Assembly (NCBI GenBank): GCA_048013815.1
Contig: CM106586.1
Location: 1,860,001 to 1,924,000, forward strand
Direction: 5' to 3'
DNA from: Setoptus koraiensis
Taxonomy: Eukaryota > Arthropoda
DNA length: 64,000 nt
Shown: positions 48,744 to 59,797 of the stretch, piece by piece
Position numbering within the stretch: the first letter of the stretch is position 1
Layout: each line of letters starts with the position of its first letter
Position numbers and translations under genes: made by a program
Notes under the pieces: model-generated
What the model saw: the letters and a program-made list of their open reading frames with translations, nothing else
What the model was told of the DNA's origin: nothing
Databases searched by the model: none

Positions 48744-50271
48744 ATGGATGTCAGCTTATTCTTTAAATGTCCTGTGTGTTATGACTATGTATTATCAACT
48801 ATTATTCAATGCACAAACGGCCATTATATATGCCAATCATGTAAGGATATTATTAGTACATGTCCAACATGTAGACTTCCAGTGAGCCAGCATACAAACA
48901 TACCAATCTTACCAAATAATGTAACGTCAATAACAGCCAACAATCAACAAACTAATATTACAGACCAGCTTTCAACGCAACAAATTGAAAACAACACATT
49001 TGATATTCTGTTACCTAGCCTATTACGCATAGCTCCACCATTACACCCAAGTGTTGGAAATGAGCTAATATGGTTATGCATGCCCGATGATGAGGGTCCC
49101 GTAGATGTTGAGATGTCCATCAATATAGCACCATCAAGCGCCGACAAAGATGACATAATCACTAGTGGTGGTAAAGATGATGGTAATCGTATTGATGGTA
49201 AAGATGATGGTAATCATATTGGTGGTAAAGATGATGGAAATCATATTGGTGGTAAAATAGATCATAATTATGATGATAACAATGATGATGACGACGACGA
49301 CAATGATGGTGAAAATGATGATAATGATGATGATGACGACGACAATGATGGTGAAAATGATGATAATGATGAAGACGATGATGATGCCGGTGGTGATCAA
49401 AATAAAGATGATGATGCTAACGATGATGCTGATGACAGTGCCGGTAATCATGATGATGATGATAATGAAAATGAGAATGATGATAATGGAAATGATAATG
49501 ATATTGGAATGGAATCATTAATTAACCTTGAAATAAGTGATGAGGGTGATATATCTAACAGTGGTGCCAATCCTGATGATGAAGGCGGTGATGAAGGTAA
49601 ACGTCTCATGCAGAAGGCTTTAAGTTGCTCATTAACCTTAAATGAAACGCCAATTGTTGTGAACAAACTGAGAGAACATCCGGATGCCGTTCAACAGCTC
49701 GGCTTAACTCCAGTCAAATTGCCTATGTTAGTTGAAAATAATCCTTTAGTAGCCATAGAGGCCTTATTATCTCTGATGCATTCAAAACATATTTCGGATT
49801 ACCTATGTATACTAGTTAACATGGACATGTCGGTGCATTCGATGGAGGTAGTGAACCGTCTTACAACTGCCGTCGAATTACCAACCGAGTTTATGCACCT
49901 CTATATCTCAAATTGTATACAGACATGTGAGACAATCAAAGACCGTTACATGCAGAATAGGCTAGTTAGATTAGTTTGTGTATTCCTTCAGTCATTGATA
50001 CGAAACAAAACTATTAGTCTGCAGGTGAGTTTCAATATCTGGTCTCAACAATACTGATTCTATATTCGAGAGATTTTAAGATAAACCCACAATTCATTAT
50101 TGATTTATCTCTTCAAATTTCTCATATCCCATTCTCCAGGATGTATTTCTTGAAGTTCAAGCATTTTGTATAGAATTCAGTAGGATACGTGAAGCTGCCG
50201 CTCTATTCCGACTACTGAAGCAGATGGATAACAATGAAGTTCCGCCTCCGCCGGAAGAGAAGCCCGGATGA
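48744..50271 (+). CDS. SIAH-like RING finger fused to the CNOT11 (DUF2363) C-terminal domain
   Basis: Two exons, 48744-50024 and 50140-50271 (intron 115 bp, GTGAGT...CTCCAG, phase 0), encode about 470 residues. Residues 9-43 form a C3HC4 RING of SIAH type: [10 protein letters not shown]23, H27, C30, C33, then CPTCR. Residues ~136-256 are an Asp/Asn-rich acidic tract beginning with GGKDDGNHI repeats. Residues ~284-465 match the conserved C-terminal domain of CNOT11: [79 protein letters not shown], and in exon 2 [20 protein letters not shown]11 is a subunit of the CCR4-NOT deadenylase. Known animal CNOT11 proteins do not start with a RING as far as I know, and the usual N-terminal CNOT11 region is absent. 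RING and CNOT11 parts share one uninterrupted frame, so the fusion is seen directly; ligase activity is inference. Confidence 0.85.
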
Positions 50272-50632
50272 AAACACTTCTCTCGAGATGCTCTATAATA
50301 CCCACAAAAAGATTAACCCGTGGCAAACATTTTTCAAAATCGACCCCAAAATCATCACATCCTTTAGCAAGTCACTGTCGCAAACGCGTAGTGCGCGCCA
50401 TGATTTCAAATAAACAAAGCTCACGCAACTGACGTGGGTGTGTTAGGTGCTCGCCCGAGTGTGCGCGGAATTTTAGATGGAGCGGGCACAACACAATTTG
50501 TCCCTGCACCCAGCACTAGGCACGACACATCGATGCGCGACGAATAAAAGAATCAGAAAAATAATGTTCTTTGAGTGCCCTCAATTAATATCAATAATAC
50601 TCTGAGAAACGAACGATCACTTTATAGTAACT
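50272..50632. other. Intergenic spacer between RING-CNOT11 and the aminopeptidase gene
   Basis: Contains AATAAA at 50411-50416, a likely poly(A) signal for the RING-CNOT11 gene, followed by a ~200-bp stretch that should hold the aminopeptidase promoter and 5' UTR. The two genes are tandem on the plus strand. Confidence 0.5.
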
Positions 50633-53251
50633 ATGGTTGTGTCTGTTATTCATGATGACAGTAGCGTTACAGGCATTCGTCTACCAGGCACCTGTAAACC
50701 GCTTAAATACGATGTAACTCTAGAACCAGATTTGGAGGCCTTTACCTTTAAGGGCGATGTCGGCATCGAGGTGATAATCAACGAACCAAATGTGGATAGG
50801 ATCGTTCTGAACGCAGTAGAACTCAATTTTACAGATGTGTCATTTGTGTCCGATGTAGCCGGCGATGAAATGTGCACAATCAAACAGGTGACATTGTGCA
50901 AAAAATCAGAGACTGCAGTGCTGACATTCGATAAATCACTGACAAAAGGCCCAGGTAAATTGACCATCACATTCAATGGAACACTTAACGATAGAATGAA
51001 AGGATTCTACCGAAGTAAATATGTAGCTGGAAATGGTCAACACAGATACGCGGCAGTAACTCACTTTGAGCCTACCAATGCCCGATATGCTCTTCCCTGC
51101 TGGGATGAGCCGGCTATCAAGGCCAAATTTGATGTAACGCTCATTGCTAGCCAAGACAGAACGACCCTGTCGAATATGGACATCATCGAGGAAACGGTTA
51201 TGTCTGGTGGGAAAAAAGTGGTCAAGTTCAGAACATCCCCCCTAATGTCAACCTATCTGCTAGCGTTTGTGGTGGGCGAATTCGACTTCGTTGAGGGATT
51301 CAGCAAAAATAGACCAGTGAGAGTTTACACGCCCTTGGGAATGAAGCAACAAGGACTGTTTGGCTTAGATGTTGCAATTAAATCGTTGGAATTCTATGAG
51401 AGATATTTCCAAATAGATTATCCATTGCCCAAGCTGGATTTGATCGCGATAGCAGACTTTGCAATCGGGGCAATGGAAAATTGGGGTCTTATCACCTATA
51501 GAGAAACATGTCTCCTTGCTGACCCCGATAATACATCTAAAAGAACAAGACAAAATATTGCGTTGACTGTTGCTCACGAGATCGCTCATCAATGGTTCGG
51601 AAATCTGGTCACAATGGAATGGTATACTCACTTGTGGCTTAACGAGGGATTTGCGACCTTCATGGAAAGTCTGTGTGTTGACACTATTTTTCCCGAATAC
51701 GATATTTGGGCACAATTTATTAGCCACCGATTTTCTATAGCTATGGAATTGGATGGCTTGCATAACAGTCATCCAATTGAAGTGCCAATCAATCATCCAA
51801 CCGATCTTTACGAAATTTATGACGCAATATCGTATTGTAAAGGCGCTTCCATTATTAAAATGTTGCACAATTACATCACAGACGAGTGCTTTCGAAAAGG
51901 CATGAAGTCTTATCTAACGAAATTCGCCTACGGTAACGCTTCCACTGAGCATTTATGGGAGGCCTTGCAAGCTGCCAGTGACAAGCCGGTTTGTGAGGTT
52001 ATGGCTCAATGGACTAAACAGAAAGGATTTCCATGGTTGGCAGTGAGCTGCAAAACTGAGGGAAAGTCTGTCACTCTCACTGTCACTCAGAAAAAATTTG
52101 CATCCAATGGAGAATTAGCACCAGATGAAGTTGATATAAAATGGGTCATTCCAGTTACGGTTGCCACGGGAGTCAAACCAAATCAAATAGCTAAACAAGT
52201 TTTGTTGAGGGAATCAAGTGACCAGTTTGAGTTGGAGGACATCGGTAGCCACTGGGTAAAATTCAATCCTGGTGCAGTTGGGTTCTATCGAACTGCATAC
52301 CCAGAAGACATGATTGAAAAACTATTGCCTGCAATATCAAGCAAAACTTTGCCACCCTTAGACCGCTTTAACATACTCAATGACTACTTTGCTCTATGTC
52401 CGGGCGGGAATGTATCGTCAGTTTCTCTACTCCGGTTGATTGGTCAATTCTCTGATGAGAACAACTACACTGTCTGGTCGGCTATTGATGAGTGCATAAG
52501 TGTGCTGGACAGACTTCTATGTTACACCGATTTCCGGGAATCGTTTCAAAACTTTAGTCGTAAATTATACAATAGTATCCTAAGCAAATTAACGTGGTCC
52601 TTTTCGCCTGGTGAGAATCATACAAATGCTATGACGAGGGCTCTTGCTATCAATAGACTCCTCTTGTCTGGTGACGAATCGGTCGCAGCCGAGGCCAAGA
52701 AGCGATATCTCGCACATATTGATAAGACTTCAGTGATACCAGCTGACCTCAGAAGTGCTGTATATAAAGTGGCCGCAAATGGAGACGACACAATGTTTGA
52801 GTCTTTGTTCACAATCTACAGAGAATCCGATCTACAAGAGGAGAAGGATCGAGCTGCTATGGCCCTCGGAACAACTCGCGACAAGACTCGTATCGATAAA
52901 GTGCTAGATTTCGCCATGTCTGACGAAGTGAAAATCCAGGATAAGGTATATGTCATTATATATGTGGCCTCTACGGTGTCAGGCCGTGAATCAGCCTGGA
53001 ATCTTATAAGAACTCGTGCTAGTGAATTGAAGAGAATTTACGGAAATAGCGCCAAGCTGGCAACATTGATAAAAAATGTCACTAAGGATTTCGCTAGTGA
53101 AGAGAAAGCGTTGGAGGTATCCAAATATTTCCAAGAGAACAGTTTTCCAGGAACGGAGCGCAACGTCCAGCAATCAATCGAGACTATTCGACAGAATGCA
53201 AATTGGTTGAAGCGTGATAGCGCTTCTATCAAGACCTTTCTTTCAAGTTAA
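50633..53251 (+). CDS. NPEPPS: Puromycin-sensitive aminopeptidase (M1 family), single exon
   Basis: 872 residues in one uninterrupted exon. M1 zinc aminopeptidases remove N-terminal residues from peptides; the puromycin-sensitive type is cytosolic. Seen: LPGTCKPLKYDVTLEPDL at the N-terminus, the substrate-binding GAMENWG at residues 279-285, the zinc motif HEIAHQWFGN (His315, Glu316, His319) with the third ligand in LWLNEGFA (Glu338), and the ERAP1-like C-terminal helical domain from about residue 520 to the end. There is no signal peptide or membrane anchor, which fits the cytosolic NPEPPS/PSA group rather than membrane aminopeptidase N. Length fits the family core (human 919). All catalytic residues are intact. 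The lack of introns is unusual for this normally many-exon gene and suggests intron loss or a retrocopy. Confidence 0.92.
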   Translation: MVVSVIHDDSSVTGIRLPGTCKPLKYDVTLEPDLEAFTFKGDVGIEVIINEPNVDRIVLNAVELNFTDVSFVSDVAGDEMCTIKQVTLCKKSETAVLTFDKSLTKGPGKLTITFNGTLNDRMKGFYRSKYVAGNGQHRYAAVTHFEPTNARYALPCWDEPAIKAKFDVTLIASQDRTTLSNMDIIEETVMSGGKKVVKFRTSPLMSTYLLAFVVGEFDFVEGFSKNRPVRVYTPLGMKQQGLFGLDVAIKSLEFYERYFQIDYPLPKLDLIAIADFAIGAMENWGLITYRETCLLADPDNTSKRTRQNIALTVAHEIAHQWFGNLVTMEWYTHLWLNEGFATFMESLCVDTIFPEYDIWAQFISHRFSIAMELDGLHNSHPIEVPINHPTDLYEIYDAISYCKGASIIKMLHNYITDECFRKGMKSYLTKFAYGNASTEHLWEALQAASDKPVCEVMAQWTKQKGFPWLAVSCKTEGKSVTLTVTQKKFASNGELAPDEVDIKWVIPVTVATGVKPNQIAKQVLLRESSDQFELEDIGSHWVKFNPGAVGFYRTAYPEDMIEKLLPAISSKTLPPLDRFNILNDYFALCPGGNVSSVSLLRLIGQFSDENNYTVWSAIDECISVLDRLLCYTDFRESFQNFSRKLYNSILSKLTWSFSPGENHTNAMTRALAINRLLLSGDESVAAEAKKRYLAHIDKTSVIPADLRSAVYKVAANGDDTMFESLFTIYRESDLQEEKDRAAMALGTTRDKTRIDKVLDFAMSDEVKIQDKVYVIIYVASTVSGRESAWNLIRTRASELKRIYGNSAKLATLIKNVTKDFASEEKALEVSKYFQENSFPGTERNVQQSIETIRQNANWLKRDSASIKTFLSS

Positions 53252-53549
53252 TTATAGCAAGTTTTTAAAAGGAAAAAAATTACCAAGTCTCTGTGCCTCA
53301 ACAACTGAATGCATCATCAAATTTATTTTTCGAAATCAATTAGAGGCACACTAAAAAATATTGAAAAAGCCTATGAAATAAATCGCTAACAACTAATAGT
53401 TCAAAGAGGTCTTTTGCAATTTACCTAAGTGTGGCTTCAAGTTAGTAGGTAGTTTGGCAGGTTTAATGATTAATGACATAATATAACACGATTTTTACAT
53501 TTGAAATTACATGTGCAACTCTATTTTTATCTGTTCCTAACATTCTCGT
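53252..53549. other. Convergent 3' region
   Basis: Holds AATAAA near 53378 on the plus strand, a candidate poly(A) signal of the aminopeptidase gene. On the minus strand the terminal exon starting at 53550 also ends here. Otherwise AT-rich and non-coding. Confidence 0.5.
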
Positions 53550-54763
53550 CTATTTTAACTTCAAGAATCTGGAAGGTGTCTTCGGCTTGTCTTCGCCCTT
53601 CTGAGGTCCTATCGCCCTAGAATAGGACAGTCGAGGTACATGTTGCGAGGGCCTATCATACAAGGATTTCTTGTAACCACCATAGATTGAGTATCTCGAG
53701 GCCTTGAGAGCTGGACTTGTAGTTAATGGTGACAAACTTGACCTAGATCTTGTTCTCTTATAATTGCTCGAACCACCATATGGACTGCTACCGCTGCTTG
53801 ACTGTCCAAAATATGACTCTGTTTTTGGATAACGATTTCGAGAATTTTCTATTGAGGACAAAATAGACGACAATGGCCCTCTTGAGCTAGAGACAGTTGT
53901 TGCCATTGGCTGATAATTGGATGTCTTGTAACTGCTACTGAGAGTTGGACTACCATAATATAAGCGTTGTCTTCTCGTTAGGAGAGTCGGTTCACCATCG
54001 ACTGATGGTGACTTAAGCATCTTATTTGTGCCCAAATCGAGAAAATAAGACTGACCACCCTTGGCAACGTTCAAATCTTCATCCTCAGCTCGCTTTTTGG
54101 GCCCATCATCCACTTCCGTTATTTTTGTTGCATTGTTGTTGTTGCTGGGCGAGTCGTCCGTATTTTTGTAACTTTTATTTGTCAACGGTATAACAATAGA
54201 TTGATTTTGAATTGGGGCGCTGTCAGGCAGTGGAAATGAGTTGTCTTGTTGGTTTATTTTGGCACGATTAGTTGTCGTCATATTGCCTGCATATTCATTG
54301 TCAGTTGTGTTTGAATCCATAGTTTTTTCTGTCGAATCTGTCTTGTTAGTTGTGGATTCGGTAACAGCTTCTTTTTCCACTGGCATTCGTTGTCGTCTCA
54401 TTCTCATCTGATTTATTCTGTTGCCACTATCAACAACACTGCTAATATCACTGTTGGCCTCTCTGAGAACGTCTTCAACATCAATATCGGCGTTTAATTT
54501 TTCGCTAGGTACAGTAATTACTGAGGCTGCCGAGTTGGTGTTTGTCGTGCTCATTCCACTTGGCTTATACTGATGATTATCCAATGATTGATGGCGATAA
54601 ATCTCTTTTCTGGCCTCTGACACTGGCAATGCCTGAACATCAATGACATTAGTTGTTGTTCTCTGGGGATGCTGCTTGTAGTTCTCATAATGATTACTGC
54701 TTGTTATATCAGCCATCTTTTGCTTCAAATTGAGCACCTCTTTTCTCAATTTACCTGATTGCG
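53550..54763 (-). CDS. Ser/Asn-rich terminal exon, partner exons unresolved
   Basis: Open for about 400 residues to a stop at 53550. The likely 5' boundary is a splice acceptor (ACATTACAG) before 54763, entering in phase 1. The frame has no ATG upstream until Met in LKQKMADI. A short helical stretch (KLRKEVLNLKQKM) is followed by long polar, low-complexity sequence and a basic Ser/Tyr/Arg-rich tail (RSRSSLSPL, then KTPSRFLKLK). The protein is probably disordered. It lies downstream of, and in line with, the Ser/Arg-rich gene at 55990-58741, but the phases of the visible donors (2 and 0) do not fit phase 1. It may be an alternative last exon fed by a small exon I could not find, or a separate gene. 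No family recognised. Confidence 0.55.
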
Positions 54764-55989
54764 GATCTGTAATGTTGTGTTTATTGGTATGATTGGTCAC
54801 GTTGATGTTGTGCTGTTGACTTGGCGCTGCTTTGGCTATAGCTTCGTTCGGTTTGTACTCGGTCTTGATAGTTGTCGGAGAGAAAAGAACGGAAAATTGC
54901 TACAGATACAAACAATATATTCGGATAATATGGTTATGAAAACAGCGAGTTAGACAATTTTGACAACAAGATTCACAAATTTGGGGTGTGTTATTGATAC
55001 AATGGTTGTGTTGTTAATTTATTGTGTTTTGGGGTTTTAGTTTAGTGTGTTCGATTAGATTGACGAACAAAATACATAAATGATATCAATAATTGATTGT
55101 GATAGAGCCATCGCAATTGTTAATTAATCGAGAGGTGATTTTCGCACAGTAATCCATTGATTATAATGTCCGACCATTGTTGGTATATTTAGACGCGATA
55201 ATAGCAAGCCATACAATGTCAATGATGCGATTATTTTTAGTTGATTAAGTTTAGTACTAGATCAGTATAATGTATATTGACTTGTTTAATATTGCATACA
55301 TTTTTTTTTGCGCTAAGTATTTTGTGTTTAGCATGTTAATTACGTGATCTGATAGTTATGGGTGGTTGTTTTGTTTGTTATGTGTGAGGTATGTTTTTGT
55401 TATATTGTGCGGATATTTTTTGGCTTTGTAGGGGATTTAAGGGGCAGGGATGAGGGTGGCTGCTCTACAGGGATGGACGGGAATTGCTGAAGCGGGAAAA
55501 AGTTTTTCAACTGGCGACCTCGTTATTCTGTTGCGTCATCCAATAACCGTTCAAGCACATTCATTCTAAATAAAAATAGAATTGCTATCATCATCATCAT
55601 CATGATAATTATCGTGTATTGTGGTAACCATTCGTGATGAATTTGTTGTTGGTCATTTTGTGTGTCTCATTTAAACTACAAACATTACATTGCCATAGTT
55701 AGTTGCTATAGTTACATTGTCTATTGTTATTGTTGTTATTGTTGTCACATAACCGGACAGTCATCAATCAAATCATCATTATTACTAATGGATCCTACTA
55801 TTAGTATCACTCAGGTATCCCACTCAATAAGTTGAGTGAACACATTATAGCGTCATCATGACAATAGTTTGCCAACAAATGACATATTGACATGATGATG
55901 ATAACAATGACGATCACCAATCACAAGAGTTAGTGCCCATTTGTCACCTAAACTGGGCCTATGTGTCCAATAATTGGCGCGCCCTTTTT
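54764..55989. other. Non-coding spacer or intron between two Ser-rich exons
   Basis: No frame on the minus strand looks coding. TTTATT at about 55017 (AATAAA on the minus strand) could end the transcript of the gene that stops at 55990. Several short ATC and TTG repeats. Confidence 0.4.
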
Positions 55990-58741
55990 TCACAATCTCT
56001 TGGGCTTGGTGGGCGAAGGTGTCTTACTCTTATTGCTAGTAGAAGTAGACTGTTTCTGTGGCTGTTTGGTATTGGATGACGACGAGAATAGCTTCTTGGT
56101 AAATTCTTTCAGGGGAGAGGGACTTTTGCTTACCTTGCTCGTGTCATTCTCCTTTGTTTGTTGATTGCTACCACTACCACTGGTGGTTTTGTTTTTGTTT
56201 GATGATGACGCAACAATAACATCTTTATTTTTGTTTGATCCACCTCTAGACGATGATCTCACTTGTCGATCTACCGACGATTCTGAGTCACTAGACAATT
56301 CTTCTTGTCTTGGCTCTAATTTTGCCGACAGTGTTGTTGTTGTTGTTTTAACATTTTTGATACTACCACCACTTGTTGTTGGAGTGGGACTTGGAGCGTC
56401 ATCCAATACAAGATTCGTGTGATGTTTCTTATTGCGATTACTCAATGAATATATTTGATTATCTGGTGATTTTTGTTCGCTATGTCTGCTACTGGGACGT
56501 GACGTTGTATGATGATGAGTGTCCGGTGTCAGACGATGTCGGCCAGACGCCAACTTTGAGGGCGACGGTGTTGTTCTGTATTTGCGATCTGCGTCTAAAT
56601 CAACATCGCGTATATCATTGTCACTAAAATCTTCGTTATTGTGTCTGTGTTTTGTTTTCGTTTGATCCATGCCAGACGGCTCCCCAAAATAGTAATTACG
56701 TTGCGATTTAGGCGTCGATTGATGCTTCAGGGACATGGTAGATTTGTGGTGCGAGTGTTCCGATGTGGAAGATTGCGATCTCAGTGATCGTCGCTCGATA
56801 TTGTCCTCCTATATGAGTGTGTTAATTAGAATAAATTGTTATTAGGTCTAATTAGTCTGAATACAGAGGATAATACGACCACAATACAAGGAATCTTGCA
56901 CCACAACTGTTCAACTTACCTCGTCAGTGAGTGTTGCCTGGACTGAGGCGTCCTCCTTGGGCGCGCCAGTTGAACGATACGAATTGGCTGTTCTGTGTGA
57001 CACATGGGATAAATGTGATTTCGTCGGCGAGTGGCTTCTCACCGGCTCGGGACTTATGTAACGGGCCGATTTGTCTGCTCTATTAGTGTGCGATCTTGTT
57101 GTTGATGTCTCGTGCTGGTGGTGAGACGAAGCTCTCTTGTCTTGTTTGCTTATTTTGTATTCGTCAGGAACGGGCACTGGGGTCCTATGAGAAGGCGAGG
57201 CTGATTTGCTGGGCGAATGGTGTCTTCTGGACAGTGATTGCTGATAATCTCTTCTGTCGTCGTCGTAATCGTAATCTCTGTCTGTCTTCTCGAACGTGTG
57301 CTTAATCCATTTGCTATAATTAGTTGGAGCAAACAAACAAAAGTTGATTATTGTTATATCACTGTTGTCACAAACTGCTGCAACAGACTGTCTACTGTAT
57401 GGCGAATTGAATACATCAATCCGATAAGTTGAATAATTAATTAATTGGCTGTACTTACGTTGATGCGTCTCGTCTGTAACTGTCGTTGTCGGTATTGATT
57501 GGTTGCGGATAAGAATGATCGATAAGTGGCTCAATTGTGTATCTCGGGAAAGCTTTCTCTTTTCTCGTCTTGTGATGCTTTACGTGGCCCTCGTGACTAG
57601 TTGACACTGTTGTGCCTGTCATTTGACGACCACTAGCAGATGGCGATCTGTGCTGATGTCTATTTGTTGTTTTCTTCTTCTCGTTATCACTAGCTTTGTC
57701 GCTCTGACTGCTATCACTATCGCTACTACTAAAATCATTTAAATACTCAAAATGACGCTGAGTAGTTTTTGTGGCCGCGGGCAAATTGCGCAATTGTTCG
57801 CTTGTTCTCTCGTCTTCCGGTTGTTCGTCGTCACTAAACTCTTCGTGATGTTTTGTTCGTTTTACTTCTTTTGTAACACTACCGTCTAATGCTAATTTTG
57901 ATATTTCATGTATCTCGTCGGAATCTTGCAATTTTTTCGATTTGGCCGAATAATGAACCATCTTTCCTCTTGGTGGCCGACTAAACAATTTGCTGCCACC
58001 ATTATTGTTTGTTGGATATTCCACCACGGAATCGTCGTCGTCGTCGTCGGAACGGCGCTCATTGCGACTGCCGTGTTTTCTGTAATAATAATCGTCATGT
58101 TTCTTGTCTGTGATTGTAATCAGTTCATTTGGGGCCGTCAGCGCTCGTCTATGTACATCATGTCCAGTGAGCTCTTTAATGCGCTCATCGTGATATTGCA
58201 TGTTTTCTTCGCGAATTTCGCGCGACACTCGCTGTATCTCCTTCTTTTCGCCCAACACTCGACCGTGGGGACCCTCGACGGGCACATAACCGTCTGGCAC
58301 TTTCATTGGTGGCGGCTTTTTGTCATTTTCCTTCTCCTCGGTGTGATTATCCTCTTTGATGCGCGTTATAACCTGTGGTCCGCTATCCGCGATCACTTTG
58401 CCGTCCTCCATAACAAGCTGACGCTGAACGCGAGTCTCCACTTGTCGTGTCTTATGATTCACTATTCTCTTGCTAGTTGTCCATTCTTCGTCACGACTAA
58501 TTAGTGCCTTTGCATCGGGACTGTTGGCGCTAATATGTGTGATACCATTGTGATGATGACGATGATTGTTATGCAATGATTTCTTGCTAGAAGTGTGTTG
58601 CTTATTATTATGTTGCTGATAGTCGTCGTCACTAATGTTATCATGTGATTTCCTATTGCGCTGTTTGTGTTGTCTACTGCTACTACTGTAGTCGCTTCGA
58701 TGGTGCTCCATTTCTTCGCACCGGTAAGTTTCTGGGGCCAT
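55990..58741 (-). CDS. Large Ser/Arg/His-rich, probably disordered protein (three exons)
   Basis: Exons 58741-57459, 57313-56920 and 56808-55990 join in phases 2 and 0 (donors GTAAGT and GTAAGT, acceptors TTATAG and TCATATAG) to give 831 residues. The start chosen is the first ATG with good context (GAAAATGG, MAPETYRCEEM). Most of the protein is His/Ser/Arg/Asp-rich low complexity with SPS/SPT motifs. One block in exon 1, about residues 85-210, looks conserved and structured: KRIVNHKTRQVETRVQRQLV, MEDGKVIADSGPQVITRIKE, VPDGYVPVEGPHGRVLGE, REIREENMQYHDERIKEL. I have a sense of having seen this block in other arthropod proteins but cannot name it. The SP/TP-rich C-terminus suggests phosphorylation and a cytoskeletal or nuclear scaffold role; that is a guess. 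Confidence 0.7.
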
Positions 58742-59733
58742 TTTCAGCAAATATTGCTATTATCACTTACTGTTAATGCCACTATTAATATTAATAATTA
58801 TTATTAGTCTATGTGGTCTGGGGCCTATCTAGTTGGCGGTGAATTTGTATTAAAAAAAGTTTTGCTGATTTTGTGATAAAACTATGATGCGATAAAATTA
58901 TACTGCAACATTTGATGAAAATGGGCACGCACACACAACAACACAATGAACACTAAATAGATTAACTGATGCGACGATGTGAACGCTCCGTTGGCCGATT
59001 AGCATAAGAAATAATAATTTGCATGATAATAATAACTTGTTGTTGTCCAATGTTGTTGCTGTTGCAAAGCAGCTTATTGTTTGCACTATCACTCATCCGA
59101 ACTCATGATACTTTCACTTGTGACCATCTGTCGGTGGTTGGCTTACCAAGCGTGTCTCGACAGTCTCAACAGTGCAAGCATCAGCTAGGATGACGATGAT
59201 GATGATGACGATGAGCTACCGAGTCCGAAACTCTGCTAAACTCCACCTATAAATGTACAGTACAGCTTGTGAGTATTAACCTGCATGGAGGTTAATATCT
59301 TATCTCATTAACATCTAATGGCGTCGCTCTCTTCACCGTGATCACTTGTCGTCATGTGTGTCTTTTTTATTTATTTGTCTGTTTGTTTGTTGGTTTGTTT
59401 GTGTGCAAATGTGTATATTTTGTGTGCTCGATTTGTGTCCATATATGGACATTTAAATTGCAAGTCTTTCACCTTATGTCTCGTTTAGTCTCAATCTGTT
59501 CAGGCTCGTTTCGATCAGGTTCATTCTGTTGGTTGTGAGCACAGGTAAGCATCTAATTTCAAGACAACGGCAACTACCAATGGTATAATAGGATTGCAGC
59601 AACAGTAATGGTTGCTTAATAGTTGAACGAGATAGTCATCATCACTGGTGCTTAGCCACTGAATGAACGACGACTAGCTAGACGCAAAAGAATCGTTAAT
59701 TTGCCAAATTATCGATTGCTGCACACTTTGTAC

Positions 59734-59797
<64 letters not shown>

